Origin: Azoarcus sp031555955
GTDB taxonomy: Bacteria; Pseudomonadota; Gammaproteobacteria; Burkholderiales; Rhodocyclaceae
Assembly (NCBI GenBank): GCA_031555955.1
Contig: JAVBTY010000009.1
Span: 1 to 64,000, forward strand
Reading direction: 5' to 3'
Length of the DNA stretch: 64,000 nucleotides
This document shows, piece by piece, positions 51,812 through 61,126 of this stretch. A model generated the notes under the pieces. It was not told where the DNA came from. It ran no database searches and saw only the letters and a list, made by a program, of their open reading frames with translations. How positions within the stretch are numbered: position 1 is the first letter of the stretch; each line of letters begins with the position of its first letter. The position numbers were made by a program, and so were the translations under genes.

Positions 51812-53401
51812 TTATTTGCGGAACATGGCCAGCATGCGCTGGGTGACGGCGAAGCCGCCGAACATGTTGATGGTTGTTAACGCGATTCCCACGACGGCGC
51901 AGCCGAGAATCCACTCCACGGGGCGGCTGGCCCCTTCCGCCACCGGGGGCGCGACCTGAACCAGCGCGCCGATCGCAACGATGCTGCTGATGGCATTGGT
52001 GACGCTCATCAGCGGCGTGTGCAGCGCGGGGGTTACGTTCCACACCACCATGTAACCGACGAAGCACGCCAGCGCGAACACGGTGAGGTGGCCGATAAAA
52101 GCCGCCGGGGCATACATGCCGATAAACCAGAACAGCGCCGCGGCAACCGCGAACAGGATGGCGACCGTGGCGGCCGACATGGGCGCGCTGCTTCCGCCAT
52201 GCCCGTGCCCTTTCGCGGCGGGCGCGGCGGCGACAGGCTTCGCCGCGGGTTTTGCGGCGGGCGCGGCGGAAAGTTTCGGCGGAGGCGGCGGCCAGGTGAT
52301 GGCGCCTTCCTTGATGACGGTGGCGCCGCGGATCGCCTCATCCTCCATATTGACGTTGATCTGGCCGTCCTTCGTCTTGCACAGCTCCTCGGTCAGGCGC
52401 AGCAGGTTCGTCGCGTAAAGCGTGCTCGACTGCCGGGAAAGGCGGCTGGGCAGATCGGTATAGCCGACGATCGTCACGCCATGACGGACCACGGCTTCGC
52501 CGGGAACAGTCAGTTCGCAGTTGCCGCCCTGTTCGGCGGCGAGATCGACGATGACGCTGCCGGGCTTCATCGTCTGCACCATTTCGGCGGTAATGAGCCT
52601 GGGCGCGGGTTTGCCTGGAATCAGCGCGGTGGTGATGATGATGTCCACTTCCTTCGCCTGCTTCGCGAAGGTTTCGCGCTGGGCCTTCTGGAACCCCTCG
52701 CTCATCACCTTGGCATAACCGCCGACGCCGGCGCCTTCTTCCTGGTAGTCGACAGGAATAAAATCGCCGCCCAGCGACCTGATCTGGTCGGCCACTTCCG
52801 GACGCGTGTCATTGGCGCGCACGATCGCGCCCAGCCCCGCCGCCGCACCAATTGCCGCCAGACCGGCCACACCCGCGCCAATCACGAATACCTTCGCGGG
52901 CGGAACCTTGCCCGCCGCCGTGATCTGGCCGGTGAAAAAGCGGCCGAAGTGATGCGCCGCCTCGATCACCGCGCGATAACCGGCGATATTGGCCATGGAA
53001 GACAGGGCGTCCATCTTCTGCGCGCGCGAAATACGCGGCACGCTGTCCATGGCGAGCACGGTCACCTTGCGCGCGGCAAGCTGCTGCATCAGCTCCGGGT
53101 TCTGCGCCGGCCAGAGGAAGGAAACCAGCGTCATGCCCTCCCGCATCCGGGCGACTTCGGATTCCGCTGGCGCCTGCACCTTGAAAACGATATCCGCCGT
53201 TGCCCACAGTTCCGCGCTATCGACGATCTTCGCACCGGCCGCGCGATAGGTTTCATCGCTGCAGTTGGCCGCATCCCCGGCCCCCGATTCGACCACGACC
53301 GGAAAGCCCAGCTTGATGAGCTTCTCAACCACTTCGGGCACGCTCGCGACGCGTTTTTCATTCGCAGCGATTTCCTTTGGTACACCGATAAGCATCGGCA
53401 T
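51812..53401 (-). CDS. pntA: NAD(P) transhydrogenase subunit alpha
   Basis: A 529-residue subunit in the E. coli arrangement (NAD-binding domain I plus the first membrane helices in one chain). It starts MPMLIGVPKEIAANEKRVASVPEVVEKL, with the Rossmann segment VFVIGAGVAGLAAIGAAAGLGA, the RQD-region equivalents, and the late helices ILFAVAAALFWFIGMYAP. An Ala/Pro/Lys linker with a GHGHGG patch (near residues 385-410) separates the soluble domain from the membrane part. An AGAGGAG ribosome site precedes the ATG. It is co-transcribed with pntB. Confidence 0.96.
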   Translation of the reverse strand: MPMLIGVPKEIAANEKRVASVPEVVEKLIKLGFPVVVESGAGDAANCSDETYRAAGAKIVDSAELWATADIVFKVQAPAESEVARMREGMTLVSFLWPAQNPELMQQLAARKVTVLAMDSVPRISRAQKMDALSSMANIAGYRAVIEAAHHFGRFFTGQITAAGKVPPAKVFVIGAGVAGLAAIGAAAGLGAIVRANDTRPEVADQIRSLGGDFIPVDYQEEGAGVGGYAKVMSEGFQKAQRETFAKQAKEVDIIITTALIPGKPAPRLITAEMVQTMKPGSVIVDLAAEQGGNCELTVPGEAVVRHGVTIVGYTDLPSRLSRQSSTLYATNLLRLTEELCKTKDGQINVNMEDEAIRGATVIKEGAITWPPPPPKLSAAPAAKPAAKPVAAAPAAKGHGHGGSSAPMSAATVAILFAVAAALFWFIGMYAPAAFIGHLTVFALACFVGYMVVWNVTPALHTPLMSVTNAISSIVAIGALVQVAPPVAEGASRPVEWILGCAVVGIALTTINMFGGFAVTQRMLAMFRK

Positions 53402-53542
53402 GACAACTCCTCTTTAAACAGCAACAAAACAAGAATGCGCCCGGCGGGCAGGACAAGATCAAACAGAAAACGGCCACGGGCCATCTGGCCCCTTCCTTTT
53501 CCCTGCGGAGAAAAGGGCCAGAAATGATTTACGTAGAATAAC

Positions 53543-53583
53543 ACCGGCACGGTCCGCCACAGCGGTGGGCGAACCATGCCGGT
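53543..53583 (-). terminator. 16-bp hairpin downstream of the DUF1329 gene
   Basis: On the minus strand ACCGGCATGGTTCGCC (53583-53568) pairs over 16 bases with GGCGGACCGTGCCGGT (53558-53543) around a nine-base loop. Both non-Watson-Crick positions are G-U wobbles on this strand but C-A mismatches on the other, which indicates an RNA hairpin made from the leftward transcript. GTTATTCT follows. Confidence 0.7.
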
Positions 53584-53602
53584 CAGGATGCAAGGCTGGC
53601 CT

Positions 53603-54868
53603 CTACCGACCGGCAGACTCCAGCTTGCCCAGGGAAACGTCGGAAGATTTCACTTTCGACTGGTTGACGAACCACTGGGTCGGATCGGTCAGGAAGACCG
53701 TGGCGTGATTGCGCTGGAAGTCGATGATCGCGCCCGCCGAAGTCTGGAAGCTCTGGAAACCGTCTTCGCCCTTGACCATGAAGGAGTGGAATTCGATGAA
53801 TTTCCAGAACTCGCCCTTACGGTTGTAAGCCTCCGCCTGGTAGATGCGCGGATATTTGGTATCCATAAACAGGATCTTCTTGCTGTACGGGTGCGCATCG
53901 GGCGTAGTGGCCTCGATAACCCAGACTTCACGCGGCTCGAAGCGGTCGTTGTTCATGTTCCAGAACGGCTCGCTCTGCTCAAGCACCGGGTAACGCTCTT
54001 CAAACGTTTTGCCCTGTGGATTCCACGCCGGCAACTTGGCGTGAGCAACGGCCAGAATCGTGCGCTTGCCCAGATATTTGTAGCCCTTGTACCAGGAGGG
54101 ACGGGCGTTGAAGACTTCCAGGTCATCCTGCAGCTGGTCGGAGCTGCCCACCGGGTCCATCCAGGCTCCGCCGGAAAGCCGCCGCACGCGGCGTACCGCG
54201 GGGACATACACCCACGCATCCGGCACCTGCGGCGAATCATAATAGATCATGAAAGTGCCCAGCCCTTTCATGTCCGCCGGTTCCTTGAAAAACAGCAGCT
54301 GGCGCGAGCGCTCCTTGCCCTCGCCTTCCACGGCCTCGCCCCCGATACGGCCTTTCATGTTGTAGCGGGTGAACTCGGCAACCGGCTCGGCGTGGATCCC
54401 TTTTTTGCCGTCGATCAGCGCCTGCGTCCAGCTCTTTGCGGTCGCCACATCGCCCTGAAGCTGGCCGAGGTGGTAGTTCCAGATCAGTTTTTCGGCGAAC
54501 TGGGGATCGTCCTCCTTCACACCGGGGAACGGTTCGCCCGACTGCCAGCCTTCCACCTCGCGCGTTTCCGGATTCAGCTTCGTCTTGCCCACGTTGGCCT
54601 GGCTCGCCTTGACCCATTTCGGATCAAGCGGAATTTCCTGGGCCTTGTACAGCGGCAGTTTCCAGCCATTGCTGCGGATGCGCCATTCCATTTTCTCGGT
54701 CAGCATGCTGCCGATCGGCTTTCCGTCCAGGGTTTCGTTTTTCAGCGCATCGATGTTCGCCGCCGACAGCACGGTGCCTTCGGCCACTTCCGCCGACCAT
54801 GCGGGCTGGCCCACAGCCATCAGCGCAAGGGCGACTCCCGCCACGGCAAATTTTGATTTCATGATCAT
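53603..54868 (-). CDS. DUF1329 exported protein
   Basis: A 421-residue secreted protein with signal peptide KFAVAGVALALMAVGQPAWSA. The fold resembles LolA/LolB-like half barrels known for this DUF, which bind lipids. Recognisable stretches are LLFFKEPADMKGLGTFMIYYD, DAWVYVPAVRRVRRLSGGAWMDPVGSSDQL, KRTILAVAHAK and WVIEATTPDAHPYSKKILFMD. It is last of the leftward YCF48-RND-DUF1302-DUF1329 unit. A periplasmic carrier between the RND pump and the outer membrane DUF1302 protein is a reasonable inference. GGAGGAGA precedes the ATG at 54868. Confidence 0.85.
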   Translation of the reverse strand: MIMKSKFAVAGVALALMAVGQPAWSAEVAEGTVLSAANIDALKNETLDGKPIGSMLTEKMEWRIRSNGWKLPLYKAQEIPLDPKWVKASQANVGKTKLNPETREVEGWQSGEPFPGVKEDDPQFAEKLIWNYHLGQLQGDVATAKSWTQALIDGKKGIHAEPVAEFTRYNMKGRIGGEAVEGEGKERSRQLLFFKEPADMKGLGTFMIYYDSPQVPDAWVYVPAVRRVRRLSGGAWMDPVGSSDQLQDDLEVFNARPSWYKGYKYLGKRTILAVAHAKLPAWNPQGKTFEERYPVLEQSEPFWNMNNDRFEPREVWVIEATTPDAHPYSKKILFMDTKYPRIYQAEAYNRKGEFWKFIEFHSFMVKGEDGFQSFQTSAGAIIDFQRNHATVFLTDPTQWFVNQSKVKSSDVSLGKLESAGR

Positions 54869-54887
54869 GGGTGGTTCTCCTCCAGGC

Positions 54888-56504
54888 TCAGAATTGGTAG
54901 GTGGCCTTCAGATACAGCTGGTTGTTATTGGCGAAGTAGCCGAACAGGCTGGCATCCCGCTCGACGTTGTCATTGGCGGCGGTGCGCGTGCCGCTATCCC
55001 AGAAATAGTCGTACTCGACCTTGAAGCGCCAGTTCTTGCCGTACTGGTAAGTCACGCTGGGCACCGCGAAGCCGCCGCCATAACTCAGGTCGTAACCCAG
55101 CACCAGGGCAGGATTGATCGTGCCGTTGGAATAGCTGGTATCAAGAATGGTGGTGATGAGCGAAGAATGCTCCTTGCTGCGCTGGCCAAAGCCAACGAGC
55201 TGGATCAGATCGTCATCGCGGTCGAAATCCCGGATCCAGGTGTCAAACAGCTGCACGGAGAAGAACGCCGGTTTTTCGGTGCCAAGCAGGCTCTGGGTAA
55301 ATCCAAGGGTCTTGTCCATGCGCAGCATGGAACGCACGACGTTCTTGCGCTTGACGCCGTCATAGCCCGGCCCGCCAAGAATCTGCGACCAGAGCGAGGT
55401 CTGCCCGTAGTTGTAGGCAAAGTCGCGGATATAGGCGACTTCCGCGCTGAATACCGCATCCACCGCGTTCGAATAGGCAGACGCGGTGATACCGAACAGG
55501 TCTATTTTTGGATAAATGACCTCACCGCAACAGCCTCTGAATTCCTCGTTGAAGGGCGTGCTGCCGGTGGGAATCGGGTCCGGATTGCCGATCATGCCGG
55601 CGGGAACGTACCGCGACATGCTGATCACCGGCGACGGGTTATAGGTCTTCAGATAGGAGAGCGAATAGTTGACCTCACTGAGAATTCCGCTCCAGCGCAC
55701 GCCCCAGGTGTTGTCCCGGCTGTCGGCGCCATCGGCCTTGTAGTTGAAGGGAGTGATCGAAACGAAATCGACCCCCTTGAGCGGCTGGTTGGCCCAGCGG
55801 CCACCACGGATATCGTAGGCATTGCCCACCGAATCCTTCTGGTTAAGCTCGCCCGGGCGGAGCAGCATCTGAAGCTTGCCGTCGGCATCGGGCACCTGCA
55901 CGGTCAGATTGGCCAGTACCAGAGGTTTGCGCAGCTCCTCATTGGCCGGCTCCAGAAAACTGCGCCACATGAAGTCGTAGCCATGCACCATGTCCATGGC
56001 CTGGAAGAAATCCGACTCACCCCACACCACCTGCTGCTTGCCCAGACGAAGCTGGACGTTGCTGGAAAACGCGATATCGGCATACAGCTCGCGCAGTTCG
56101 GACTGGCTGTACAGGCGCGACAGATCGTTGTGCCTGGCGGAATCAGCGCCACCAATGCCCACGCCCCGGATGTTTTCCAGCGCGGTCAGATAATCCGTGG
56201 ACGCGTCTTCCACCAGCCGCACCTTGCCCGCCCAGGAGAAATGTTCGTTGACGCTGGAATCGACATTCAGCCTCGCCGTGTAACGCTGCATGGACAGCCA
56301 GCCCTTGGTGTCAGGCAAGGTTTCCTGAAAACCCTTGTTGTGGCGCAGCGTGTCCTGCGTATTCCAGGAATACGCGGCGCTGAGATCTCCGTAGAAATGG
56401 GTTTCGGCCCGTGCACCCTGCGCACAGAAAGCCGCCGTCATCGCGAGCGCCAGCGCCGTCAGGCCCCTGGCGCCGCGCCGTGTGCAATCTTTCTTTTTTG
56501 TCAT
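54888..56504 (-). CDS. DUF1302 outer membrane porin-like protein
   Basis: A 538-residue beta-barrel candidate. Signal peptide ends at AFCAQGARA, and the mature start ETHFYGDLSAAYSWNTQDTLRHN is typical. Amphipathic strands with aromatic girdles continue to the terminal LYLKATYQF, ending in Phe as outer membrane proteins do. It has RLGKQQVVWGESDFFQAMD, a DUF1302 hallmark. A CCG near residue 330 (FRGCCGEV) gives two vicinal cysteines, odd for a barrel loop. The AAGGAGG site at 56509-56515 decides the ATG at 56504. It precedes DUF1329 by 19 bases. Confidence 0.85.
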   Translation of the reverse strand: MTKKKDCTRRGARGLTALALAMTAAFCAQGARAETHFYGDLSAAYSWNTQDTLRHNKGFQETLPDTKGWLSMQRYTARLNVDSSVNEHFSWAGKVRLVEDASTDYLTALENIRGVGIGGADSARHNDLSRLYSQSELRELYADIAFSSNVQLRLGKQQVVWGESDFFQAMDMVHGYDFMWRSFLEPANEELRKPLVLANLTVQVPDADGKLQMLLRPGELNQKDSVGNAYDIRGGRWANQPLKGVDFVSITPFNYKADGADSRDNTWGVRWSGILSEVNYSLSYLKTYNPSPVISMSRYVPAGMIGNPDPIPTGSTPFNEEFRGCCGEVIYPKIDLFGITASAYSNAVDAVFSAEVAYIRDFAYNYGQTSLWSQILGGPGYDGVKRKNVVRSMLRMDKTLGFTQSLLGTEKPAFFSVQLFDTWIRDFDRDDDLIQLVGFGQRSKEHSSLITTILDTSYSNGTINPALVLGYDLSYGGGFAVPSVTYQYGKNWRFKVEYDYFWDSGTRTAANDNVERDASLFGYFANNNQLYLKATYQF

Positions 56505-56613
56505 GGCTCCTCCTTGTTTCACCGCTTGAAATACTGCTGATAAAACTGTTGTTAGCTTTCGCGCCGCGCACGGATCACGCTGCCGCCCGTGCGCCTGCCT
56601 GCTGCCCTGCCCC

Positions 56614-58998
56614 TCAGCCCGTCGTTCCTGTCCGGTACGCGGCAGCGGCGACGCTGGACGCCAGCACCGGCCTGCTGCGCCCAAAAATGAATTCAGGCCG
56701 GAACACATAGATGATCGAGGGCATGACGAACAGCGCGGACATGGCCGAAATGCCCAGCCAGATCGCCATCAGCAGGCCCATGTCAGCCTGGAAGCGGAGC
56801 GAGGACATCCACCACAGCAGAGTGCTGACGATCAGCACGCTGGCAGTCACGATCACGCCCAGGCCGGCGGAATGGAGCGCCTGGTAGATGGCGTGTTCAG
56901 GCGTGCTGCCGATGGCGATTTCTTCCTTGACCCGGTCGGCGATGTAAAAGGCGTAATCGACCCCGAGCCCGATCCCCAGTGCGGCCACGGGCACCGTGTT
57001 GATGTTCATGCCGATGCCCTTCCAGGCCATGAAGCTGAACGTCAGGGTGTTGGAAATGATCACCGGAACCATGAACAGCATCCCGGCCACGGTGGAGCGG
57101 TAAACGATGGTGCAGATAATCACCAGCACCAGCAGTGCGAGCGCGATCGCCTCGATCTGGCTGGAGAGGATGATTTCATTCACCGCCGCCATGACGCCGA
57201 TCAACCCGCCCGCCATCTGCCATTTGCCTTCTTCCAGGGGGTTCTGCGCGATGAATTCCTTGATCCGGGCCACGGCGGTGCGGATGGTTTCGCCCTGGCG
57301 GTCGTGGAACATCATCGTTATCGCGCCATTGGAATACTTGTTGTCGGTAAAGCGGTCCAGGTCCCCCGGTTCGGAAACCGAATCGAGAATCGCCGCCAGG
57401 TTGCCGTTGATTTTCTGGCTGTCGCCCAGTTCGAGATAACGCGGGTTGCCCTCGCGCAGCGTGCTGTTGACCACCGGCAGAACGTCCGCGATCGAGGCCG
57501 ATCCGCCCACTTCCGGCTGCGCCTCGATGAAGCGCTGGAAGCGGTTCATCGCCAGCAGCACCTCGTTGCTCTTGAGCAGGTTTTCCTTGCCGTCCTCCCC
57601 AACCACGATGAACATCCGGTCCACGCCGTCGAAGCGGCCATTGATCGCGGCCGAATCGATGTTGTAGGTGGACTCGGGCCACAGGATCGGCGACCCCGGA
57701 TTGGCATCGCCAATCTTCAGGTTGAAGGCGTAGGCCCCCGAAACGATCATGACGATGATGCTGCAGACGATGTTGACGTAGCGGAAGCGCGACGTGGCGA
57801 TCCACACGCCCAGATCGAGGATTTTCTGCAGCAGCGGGATCATGTTGAGCGGATGAACCACGCCGTGCGGGTTGCGGATGTAGGACAGCAGCACCGGCGT
57901 CAGGATCACCGCGCTCACCGTCAGGGTGCACACCCACACCACCGAGAGCACCGTCAGCTTCTGCAGCATCGGAATCGGGCTCAGCGCCACCACCGCCATG
58001 CATCCCGCATCGGCGATGATGCCCAGCATGCCGGGGCGGAACAGGTCGGCAAGCGCGATCCTGGCCGCGTGGCGGGCGTTTTCCTTGCCCGCCGCGATCG
58101 ACTCCAGCTCGTCGTCGAAACGGTTAACGATCTGCACCGAGTGAGAAACCGCGCGCGAGGTGATCAGCATCGCCACGACAATCACCAGCGGTTCGAAGTG
58201 GATCCCCAGCAGGTGGCAGATTCCCATCGCCCAGATGGCGCTCACCACGCCCGCCAGGAAAGGCAGCAGCACCCCGCGCCAGGTGCGCAGGAGAATGAAC
58301 AGCATCCCCAGCGTCACCGCGAGCGCGGCGGCGACCAGGTCCAGCGTTTCCGGAATGTAGTGCTCCACCCAGCCGAACAGGACCGGATCGCCAACCACGC
58401 GGATATTCACGCTGTCGTCGGAGGCCTTGTCGATAAGGGCGCGGATTTCGTTGAACGCCTTGTTGTAATCCAGCTCGCGGTCGATGAAATCGACGGTGAT
58501 CAGCGTCGCCTGCAGGTCGCGGGACACATAGGGACCATAAACCAGCGGGTTGCGCAGCACCGACTCCTTGAGCGCGGCCAGCCCGGCATCATCGGCGGGA
58601 AGATCCGGCCACATCAGCGGTTTTGTGACAATACCGCTGGTGGACGCCTGCACCTCCTTGAGCTTTTTGGAGGCAAGCGAGGTGATCTGGTAAGGATTGA
58701 CGGCTGAAACCTCACGCAGCCCGAGCGTGATCGCCTGCACCTTTTCCAGGACGGGAATACGGAAAATATCCCCTTCCTTCACCTCCACCATGATGGTGAC
58801 GAGATTGGAGCCCCCAAACGTGTCCTTGAACTTCTGGTGGGTCTGTACGTACTCATGGCGTGAGGGCAGCATGTCCTCGAACACCGTGCGGACTTCGATG
58901 CGCAGCGCTGAAATGAAAAAAAACAGCGTAAGCAGGATCATGCCGCCAATAACCCAGCCCCGGCGGCGAATACAGAATTCGGCGATACGTTCGATCAC
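56614..58998 (-). CDS. RND/MMPL-family transporter
   Basis: A 794-residue inner membrane transporter with about twelve helices in two sterol-sensing-like halves, each preceded by a large periplasmic loop. Motifs are VFEDMLPSRHEYVQTHQKFKDTFG, LAVTLGMLFILLRTWRGVLLPF, GIGLGVDYAFYIADRVKEE and HSAGLGVIVTASVLIVSTLLWW. MMPL/HpnN-type proteins move lipids or other hydrophobic molecules to the outer envelope. A GTG at 58996-58998 (GTG ATC GAA) with AAGGAAGGGAT upstream is the start and overlaps the YCF48-like stop by four bases. The C-terminal RSRPVLASSVAAAAYRTGTTG tail is cytosolic. Confidence 0.87.
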   Translation of the reverse strand: MIERIAEFCIRRRGWVIGGMILLTLFFFISALRIEVRTVFEDMLPSRHEYVQTHQKFKDTFGGSNLVTIMVEVKEGDIFRIPVLEKVQAITLGLREVSAVNPYQITSLASKKLKEVQASTSGIVTKPLMWPDLPADDAGLAALKESVLRNPLVYGPYVSRDLQATLITVDFIDRELDYNKAFNEIRALIDKASDDSVNIRVVGDPVLFGWVEHYIPETLDLVAAALAVTLGMLFILLRTWRGVLLPFLAGVVSAIWAMGICHLLGIHFEPLVIVVAMLITSRAVSHSVQIVNRFDDELESIAAGKENARHAARIALADLFRPGMLGIIADAGCMAVVALSPIPMLQKLTVLSVVWVCTLTVSAVILTPVLLSYIRNPHGVVHPLNMIPLLQKILDLGVWIATSRFRYVNIVCSIIVMIVSGAYAFNLKIGDANPGSPILWPESTYNIDSAAINGRFDGVDRMFIVVGEDGKENLLKSNEVLLAMNRFQRFIEAQPEVGGSASIADVLPVVNSTLREGNPRYLELGDSQKINGNLAAILDSVSEPGDLDRFTDNKYSNGAITMMFHDRQGETIRTAVARIKEFIAQNPLEEGKWQMAGGLIGVMAAVNEIILSSQIEAIALALLVLVIICTIVYRSTVAGMLFMVPVIISNTLTFSFMAWKGIGMNINTVPVAALGIGLGVDYAFYIADRVKEEIAIGSTPEHAIYQALHSAGLGVIVTASVLIVSTLLWWMSSLRFQADMGLLMAIWLGISAMSALFVMPSIIYVFRPEFIFGRSRPVLASSVAAAAYRTGTTG

Positions 58999-60083
58999 AG
59001 CGATCCCTTCCTTTGTGTATTCAGGCTGCCCGGAGGGCTGAAAAGCGCGCTCACCTGATAGGCGTCGCCCAACGGCTGCCAGCGGCTTTCTCCATCCCAG
59101 AGCCCCAGATTTCCGCCTGCGAACCAGATCCCCTGTTCGCCCGGAAGCACGCGGGTATGCCAGGACATGTCCCGCGCATCCAGACGGCCCGCCTGCCAGA
59201 GATTCGCATCGGCATCGGCGCGCACCCAGCGGCCCAGATTGCCGCAGCCGATCCAGCGCCCGCCAGCGGCATCCCAGGCGATATCCAGCAGGTGATCGTG
59301 CGCATCGAGTTCGACTTTCTGCCACTGCTGGCCGCCATCGCGCGTCACCAGCACGACGCCTTCGAGGCCGACCGCCACCCCCAGCGCAGCATCGCGGAAG
59401 GACACCGCCATCAGCGAGGATTCAACGGGCGAAGCCAGATCGCTCCACGTCGCGCCCCAGTCCTGGCTGGCGGCCAGCCTGCCGAACTCGCCCGCGAGCA
59501 CCAGACGCCCTTCGGGCAGAATCGCCACATCGTTCCAGGCCGCATCCTCTTCGGCGCGCATGTTTTTCCATGTCTTGCCGTAATCGCGGCTCAGCAGCGC
59601 CATGCCCATTTCGCCCACGGCCACGGCAACACCGTCTTCCGCGACACGGACCCTGAGGAGCTTGTTGGCGACTTCGGAACGGGGAACGTTGTCAACCAGC
59701 GACCAGCTCGCGCCCGCATCGGCGGAAACGATGATCACGCCATCGTTGCCCACCGCGACGGCATGCTGCCCGTCCCAGCTGGCGATGCCCTGCAGCGTCT
59801 TGCCGGTGGGCGTCCGCATCCGCTCCGCCTGTCCGCTACTGTCGAGCCGGATGATTTTTCCGCCGGATCCCGTCACCCACACCTGACCGGCGGCGGGCGA
59901 TGTAATGCCATAGTAATAGTCGCGCTTCTCCAGCACAGGCGGCTGCACCGCGCTGCCGGTCGAGGCGGGTTTGATGAACAGCCCCGCCCACAGCAGCCCG
60001 CCAATGATCAGCCACGGGACCATGGACAGGATCAGCTTGACCAGACGCTCCCCCGCCGTCCTGGCGCCTTCGCCATCTTTCAT
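58995..60083 (-). CDS. YCF48-like beta-propeller protein anchored in the inner membrane
   Basis: A 362-residue protein with one N-terminal membrane helix (LILSMVPWLIIGGLLWAGLFI). The periplasmic part has repeated blades of the photosystem-assembly/BNR type: GQVWVTGSGGKIIRLDSSG, HAVAVGNDGVIIVSADAGASW, VAVGEMGMALLSRDYGKTW, LVLAGEFGRLAASQDWGATW and VAVGLEGVVLVTRDGGQQW. It is the first gene of the leftward envelope unit and is coupled to the RND gene by a GTGA overlap. A scaffold or assembly role for the pump is inferred. Confidence 0.83.
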   Translation of the reverse strand: MKDGEGARTAGERLVKLILSMVPWLIIGGLLWAGLFIKPASTGSAVQPPVLEKRDYYYGITSPAAGQVWVTGSGGKIIRLDSSGQAERMRTPTGKTLQGIASWDGQHAVAVGNDGVIIVSADAGASWSLVDNVPRSEVANKLLRVRVAEDGVAVAVGEMGMALLSRDYGKTWKNMRAEEDAAWNDVAILPEGRLVLAGEFGRLAASQDWGATWSDLASPVESSLMAVSFRDAALGVAVGLEGVVLVTRDGGQQWQKVELDAHDHLLDIAWDAAGGRWIGCGNLGRWVRADADANLWQAGRLDARDMSWHTRVLPGEQGIWFAGGNLGLWDGESRWQPLGDAYQVSALFSPPGSLNTQRKGSL

Positions 60084-60361
60084 TTATCTCCTCCTGGGCC
60101 GGCCAGTCCGTTCCGGAAATCCGGCAACGCCTGACCTTTTTCTGACCGGACGATCTTCGCGAGATGCGTCCTTCGCATCTTGCCCAGCCACGCTAAGCCG
60201 GTTGATCGACAATGCAGCACCGCCGCAAGCCGGGAAAACCCGTGGAATCCCGCGCCAATGTCACCTTGCGGATCAAATCCAGCGCCTTCCCGGACAAGAT
60301 GCACCCTGCCCCACGCGGCTATCCTGCGGGCACATTCCTTTGCACAGGTCAGGAGAAATGC

Positions 60362-61039
60362 ATGACAGATAACAAACCCACCCTTGCCTTCATCGGCGGG
60401 ACCGGCGATCTGGGCTCCGGCCTTGCGTGGCGCTTCGCCCGCGCCGGATATCCCGCGGTAATCGGCTCGCGCAATGCGGAAAAAGCCATCCAGGCCGCGG
60501 AAGCGATGGCGAAAGAAAGCGGGCTGAACGTCAGGGGCATGAGCAATTCCGATGCCGCCCGCGCCGCGGACATCGTTTTCATGAGCGTGCCGTTCGCCAG
60601 CCAGCAGGTAACGCTGGACGGTATCCGCGAAGAGGTTCAGGGCAAGATTTTCGTCGACACCACCGTGCCGCTCGTTCCGCCCAAGGTGATGCGCGTGCAG
60701 CTGCCAGCAGAAGGTTCCGCCGCCAAAAAGGCACAGGCATTTCTGGGAGAGCAGGTCAGGGTCGTTTCCGCATTCCAGAACGTCGCCGCGGCGCATCTGC
60801 AGGATGCCGAAGCCGACCTGGGCGACTGTGATGTGCTGGTGGCGGGCAATGACGCCGACGCCCGCGAACAGATCGTCCGCCTGGCAAGCCTCATCGGATT
60901 CAAGGCCTGGCATGCGGGGGCGATTGAAAATTCGGCCGTTGCCGAGGCGCTGACCTCGGTGCTGATTTTCCTGAACAAGCGCTACGGTATTGCCGGAGCC
61001 GGAATCCGTATTACCGGAACGCCCACCATCCCGGAATAA
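60362..61039 (+). CDS. NADPH-dependent F420 reductase-family oxidoreductase
   Basis: A 225-residue Rossmann protein. The nucleotide-binding start is LAFIGGTGDLGSGLAWRFARAGYPAVIGSRNAEKA, followed by VFMSVPFASQ, IFVDTTVPLVPP, VVSAFQNVAAAHLQD, CDVLVAGND and the C-terminal INSAVAE-like ENSAVAEALTSVLIFLNKRYG-AGAGIRITG. This is the NpdG/F420H2:NADP oxidoreductase pattern. No F420 biosynthesis gene is in the window, and F420 is rare in betaproteobacteria, so another hydride acceptor is quite possible. A CAGGAG site precedes the ATG at 60362. The gene is divergent from the envelope unit. Confidence 0.75.
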   Translation: MTDNKPTLAFIGGTGDLGSGLAWRFARAGYPAVIGSRNAEKAIQAAEAMAKESGLNVRGMSNSDAARAADIVFMSVPFASQQVTLDGIREEVQGKIFVDTTVPLVPPKVMRVQLPAEGSAAKKAQAFLGEQVRVVSAFQNVAAAHLQDAEADLGDCDVLVAGNDADAREQIVRLASLIGFKAWHAGAIENSAVAEALTSVLIFLNKRYGIAGAGIRITGTPTIPE

Positions 61040-61066
61040 ACGCCTCCCTGCGGCACGACCGGCCAG

Positions 61067-61097
61067 AAAAAAACCGCGGCCCTGCCGCGGTTTTTTC
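61067..61097. terminator. bidirectional intrinsic terminator
   Basis: A-rich AACCGCGGC (61072-61080) pairs with GCCGCGGTT (61084-61092) around CCT, with A7 before and T6 after. It lies between the converging oxidoreductase and AraC-type genes. Confidence 0.88.
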
Positions 61098-61126
61098 TTT
61101 TCACTCCTTTCCCGTCACACCCGCTT

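Noticed and set aside
52190..52270. Ala/Pro/Lys/Gly-rich repeat inside pntA as a tandem repeat or foreign insertion
   Set aside because: It is the ordinary flexible linker between the soluble and membrane parts of PntA, and the frame is intact.
56872..58707. 611-codon frame antisense to the RND transporter
   Set aside because: Its His/Asp/Arg-rich translation is the complement of hydrophobic codons of the transporter.
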